A DNA stretch of 64,000 nt from Pseudomonas wuhanensis (GTDB lineage Bacteria; Pseudomonadota; Gammaproteobacteria; Pseudomonadales; Pseudomonadaceae): NCBI RefSeq assembly GCF_030687395.1, contig NZ_CP117430.1, positions 2,976,001 through 3,040,000 of the forward strand. Direction: 5' to 3'. Below are positions 61,834-64,000 of this stretch, piece after piece. Position 1 is the first letter of the stretch, and the number at the start of each line of letters is the position of its first letter. The notes below the pieces were generated by a model that saw nothing but the letters and a program-made list of their open reading frames with translations, did no database searches and was not told the origin of the DNA. Made by a program: the position numbers and the translations under genes.

Positions 61834-61946
61834 CCTGTGGGAGCGGGCTTGCTCGCGAAGACGGCAGCACAGTCACTATTGATGTCGCCTGACACGCCGC
61901 TTTCGCGAGCAAGTCGAATCGTCGCACCGCCGCTCCCACAGGGATT
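61834..61946. repeat. REPIN with interrupted right arm
   Basis: Left arm CCTGTGGGAGCGGGCTTGCT at 61834-61853 is intact. The right arm is split: TTCGCGAGCAAG (61902-61913), about 16 extra nt, then CCGCTCCCACAGG (ending about 61942). Folding would leave a bulge. Located upstream of the nirB control region. Confidence 0.75.
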
Positions 61947-62004
61947 CGCGCCTAACTGACTGGCATTGCTCACGGGGCCTAAGCCCAAAGAGAACGTAGC
62001 CGTA

Positions 62005-62050
62005 TGCACTTTTAAAGAGCCATGCCTGACAGCGTGCACCAGTGCGAAGC
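62005..62050 (+). promoter_or_regulatory. Candidate NtrC binding sites upstream of nirB
   Basis: TGCACTTTTA (62005) and TGCACCAGT (62035) repeat the pair found before the chemoreceptor (508, 540). They lie about 186 nt upstream of the sigma-54 promoter. The word GAGCT and a CTTCCTT/CTTTCTT tract after them are also shared, so the whole region is homologous. Confidence 0.5.
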
Positions 62051-62220
62051 GGTTTCCTGAGCTATTCCTTCCTTCAGCTCCCACGTCCGCCCACCCGCTC
62101 GCGGGGGCCTGCATAGTTGACTCGCGCCTGATGAAACCCGCCTGGGCCGCAGTCTTTATCAAATCCCCCCATCGTTCAGTAGCCGGTTTTCCAGAACTGA
62201 GAAAGTCATACGCCGCGGAC

Positions 62221-62236
62221 TGGCACAAAGGCTGCA
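62221..62236 (+). promoter_or_regulatory. Sigma-54 promoter of nirB
   Basis: TGGCAC-AAAGG-CTGCA with GG (62222-62223) and GC (62234-62235) 10 nt apart. RpoN-dependence of the nirBD operon is known in P. aeruginosa. Transcription should begin near 62246. Confidence 0.8.
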
Positions 62237-62275
62237 TTACCCCTTCAGCCTCATCTGAAAAAGAGGGGCAGCCCC

Positions 62276-62407
62276 GTCGATCAACGAAGATCGACCGGCC
62301 GAGCAGGTCGTGGGCAACATCGGTGGATCAGGCGAAGGCGCCAGGTCGAACACCGCGAAGAACAGGCAAAGACGCCTGGAACCGAGAGGTTTCAGGCGTT
62401 TTTTTTT
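62276..62407 (+). promoter_or_regulatory. ANTAR (NasT) antitermination leader and terminator of nirB
   Basis: P1: stem GTCGATC/GATCGAC (62276-62282, 62289-62295) with hexaloop AACGAA. P2: CAGGC/GCCTG (62363-62367, 62374-62378) with hexaloop AAAGAC. Terminator: ACGCCTGGAACC/GGTTTCAGGCGT (62372-62383, 62388-62399), loop GAGA, T run to 62407. P2 and the terminator share bases. NasS/NasT-controlled antitermination in the nirB leader is established in P. aeruginosa. Confidence 0.85.
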
Positions 62408-62446
62408 GCTTTTTTAACCGTGATTGGCTTTGGCTGGGTGCTTACT

Positions 62447-64000
62447 ATGAATTCCAATGTTGCCGCGTTGAACAAACTGCAAACACTGATCGTGATCGGC
62501 AATGGCATGGTCGGACATCATTGTGTCGAGCAGCTCATCGAGCGCGGCGCCCTCGACCATTACCGCCTGCATGTCTTCAGCGAAGAGCCGATGCGCGCCT
62601 ACGACCGGGTGCATCTGTCGGAGTATTTCGGCGGTCGCGATGCCGAGTCGCTGGCCCTGGGCGAAGCCTCTCTCTATCAGACGCCAGGCGTAACCCTGCA
62701 TCTGGGCGTGCCGGTGCTGGAAATCGACCGAGCTCGACGCCAGGTGATCACTGCACAAGGTTGCGTCGCTTACGACAAACTGGTTCTGGCCACCGGTTCT
62801 TATCCGTTTGTGCCGCCTATTGAAGGTGCAGAAGGCGACTCGCGCCTGGTCTATCGCACCCTTGAAGACCTCGACGCGATTCGTACCGCGGCAGCCAATG
62901 CCAAGCGTGGCGTAGTAGTCGGTGGTGGCCTGCTCGGTCTGGAAGCCGCCAACGCCCTGAAAAGCCTCGGCCTGGAAGCCCATGTGGTGGAATTCGCCCC
63001 GCGCCTGATGCCGGTGCAGCTGGACGAGCAGGGTGGCTTGGCGCTGAAGGCGCAAATCGAGCGACTTGGCGTTGGCGTGCACCTGTCCCGTGGCACGCAG
63101 TCGATCAGCGCCGGCGAGCAGTACCGCTACCGGATGAATTTTGCCAATGAAGAATTCCTCGAAGCCGACCTGATCGTGTTCTCCGCCGGCATCCGCCCGC
63201 AGGATGCGCTGGCCCGCCAATGCGCGCTGGACATCGGGCCGCGTGGCGGCGTGGTGATTGACGATCAGTGCCTGACCAGCGATCCGAACATCTACGCCAT
63301 CGGCGAGTGCGCTGCCTGGAATGGCAGCCTCTTCGGTCTGGTCGCCCCCGGCTATCAAATGGCCCGTGGCGTCGCGACGCTGCTGTGCAATCAAGTGGCG
63401 GAGCCGTTTCAGGGCGCCGACATGTCGACCAAGCTCAAACTGCTTGGCGTCGATGTCGGCTCCATCGGCGATGCTCACGCCCAAACGCCGGGTGCGCGCA
63501 GTTATCAGTTCATCGATGAAGCCACGGCCAGCTACCGTCGTCTGGTGGTAGATGCCGACAGCAAGCGCGTGCTCGGCGCGGTGTTGGTTGGCGACAACAG
63601 CTATTACGACACCCTGCTGCAATACATGCAGAACGGCATTGCCTTGCCGTCGGAACCGGCCAGCCTGATTCTGCCATCGTCCACCGGCGCGCCAACCCTG
63701 GGCCCAGGCGCGTTGCCTGAGTCGGCAACGGTGTGTTCTTGCCATAACGTCACCAAGGGTTCGATCTGCTCGGCCATCGACGGCGGCTGCACCGACCTGG
63801 GCCTGCTTAAGTCGCAGACCAAGGCTTGCACCGGTTGCGGCGGTTGCGCGGGGCTGCTCAAGCAAGTGTTCGAGCATGAACTGATTGCTCGTGGCGTCAG
63901 TGTCGACAAGAGCTTGTGCGAACACTTCGCCTACACCCGTCAGGAGCTTTATGCACTGGTGCGAGTAGAAGGGGTGATCACTTTCGAAGAACTGCTGGCC
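62447..64000 (+). CDS. nirB: Assimilatory nitrite reductase large subunit (5' part)
   Basis: 518 codons visible, cut by the window end; the full protein is about 850 residues. FAD-binding VIGNGMVGHHCVEQL at about 16-30, NAD site VVGGGLLGLEAANAL at about 155-169, and a BFD-type [2Fe-2S] domain with CSCHN and CTGCGGCAG near 425-465. The sirohaem/[4Fe-4S] half lies outside. It reduces nitrite to ammonia with NAD(P)H and siroheme. ATG 62447 has only a weak GG-rich ribosome site. Controlled by the upstream sigma-54/ANTAR cassette. Confidence 0.95.
   Translation, partial: MNSNVAALNKLQTLIVIGNGMVGHHCVEQLIERGALDHYRLHVFSEEPMRAYDRVHLSEYFGGRDAESLALGEASLYQTPGVTLHLGVPVLEIDRARRQVITAQGCVAYDKLVLATGSYPFVPPIEGAEGDSRLVYRTLEDLDAIRTAAANAKRGVVVGGGLLGLEAANALKSLGLEAHVVEFAPRLMPVQLDEQGGLALKAQIERLGVGVHLSRGTQSISAGEQYRYRMNFANEEFLEADLIVFSAGIRPQDALARQCALDIGPRGGVVIDDQCLTSDPNIYAIGECAAWNGSLFGLVAPGYQMARGVATLLCNQVAEPFQGADMSTKLKLLGVDVGSIGDAHAQTPGARSYQFIDEATASYRRLVVDADSKRVLGAVLVGDNSYYDTLLQYMQNGIALPSEPASLILPSSTGAPTLGPGALPESATVCSCHNVTKGSICSAIDGGCTDLGLLKSQTKACTGCGGCAGLLKQVFEHELIARGVSVDKSLCEHFAYTRQELYALVRVEGVITFEELLA

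Noticed and set aside
62296..62320. Hairpin GGCC-GAGCA-GGTC (and the L1 counterpart at 797-809) as the second ANTAR hairpin
   Set aside because: The loop is five bases and lacks the A1/G4 pattern. The CAGGC-AAAGAC-GCCTG hairpin fits the rule in both leaders and overlaps the terminator.
62414..63925. Long minus-strand frame opposite nirB
   Set aside because: nirB motifs on the plus strand are unambiguous; the opposite frame is a GC-skew shadow.
1..64000. tRNA, rRNA, prophage, integrase or insertion sequence genes
   Set aside because: No cloverleaf with CCA end, no transposase or integrase motif and no target-site duplication was noticed on either strand.

Overview
The window looks like the chromosome of a fluorescent Pseudomonas. 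Supporting signs are the gene set (ech/fcs/vdh, vanAB, phaG, nirB), high GC coding sequence, sigma-54 promoters of the GG-N10-GC type, and repeated REP/REPIN palindromes of the GTGGGAGCGGGCTTGC type. I saw no rRNA, tRNA, CRISPR array, prophage or insertion sequence. The right edge cuts nirB.

Layout. (1) 1-2602: a methyl-accepting chemoreceptor behind a long regulatory leader. (2) 2874-9832: a four-carbon sugar acid (tetronate/threonate) module with a GntR regulator, LtnD, OtnK, OtnC, a GntP permease and OtnI, closed by a convergent DeoR regulator. (3) 9924-11723: a periplasmic solute-binding protein and an HSL-type esterase. (4) 11867-35210: a large phenylpropanoid island. It holds a DmpR/XylR-type sigma-54 activator, an aldehyde dehydrogenase, coniferyl alcohol dehydrogenase CalA, a four-gene envelope set (DUF1302, DUF1329, Ycf48-like, RND), an aromatic acid MFS carrier, an OprD porin, a MarR regulator, ech, vdh, fcs, aat, vanR, vanB and vanA. 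Together these would convert coniferyl alcohol to coniferaldehyde, ferulate, feruloyl-CoA, vanillin, vanillate and protocatechuate. (5) 35500-39022: a TonB receptor, a decayed TonB receptor fragment and a DUF3422 membrane protein. (6) 39263-44510: an operon of three tandem RraA/HMG-aldolase paralogues plus an aminotransferase, a divergent LysR regulator and an alpha/beta hydrolase. (7) 44685-46359: an ANR-boxed universal stress protein and a phosphoribosyltransferase. (8) 46396-52838: a homospermidine synthase-like gene with an abnormal 5' end, small secreted proteins, a second TonB receptor, a LysR remnant, a GST and phaG. (9) 52815-57479: a four-gene, translationally coupled two-component operon. 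(10) 57605-61612: a DUF4440-type secreted protein, FolD, a TerC-like membrane protein, and a PCu(A)C/SCO copper pair. (11) 61613-64000: the nirB control region and the start of nirB.

The most striking observation is that the chemoreceptor at 983 and nirB at 62447 carry the same control cassette. Both have NtrC-like half sites, a sigma-54 promoter, a two-hairpin ANTAR (NasT-type) RNA with A1/G4 hexaloops, and an intrinsic terminator whose 5' arm overlaps the second hairpin. This predicts a chemoreceptor made only under nitrogen limitation plus nitrate/nitrite, by transcription antitermination.

A second cross-link is a 21-bp palindrome (ATAGTTA-N7-TAACTAT) at ech and at the esterase gene, with a degenerate copy at the sigma-54 activator. 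It suggests that one MarR repressor ties the island together. VanR-type GGATCC operators lie in front of vanA.
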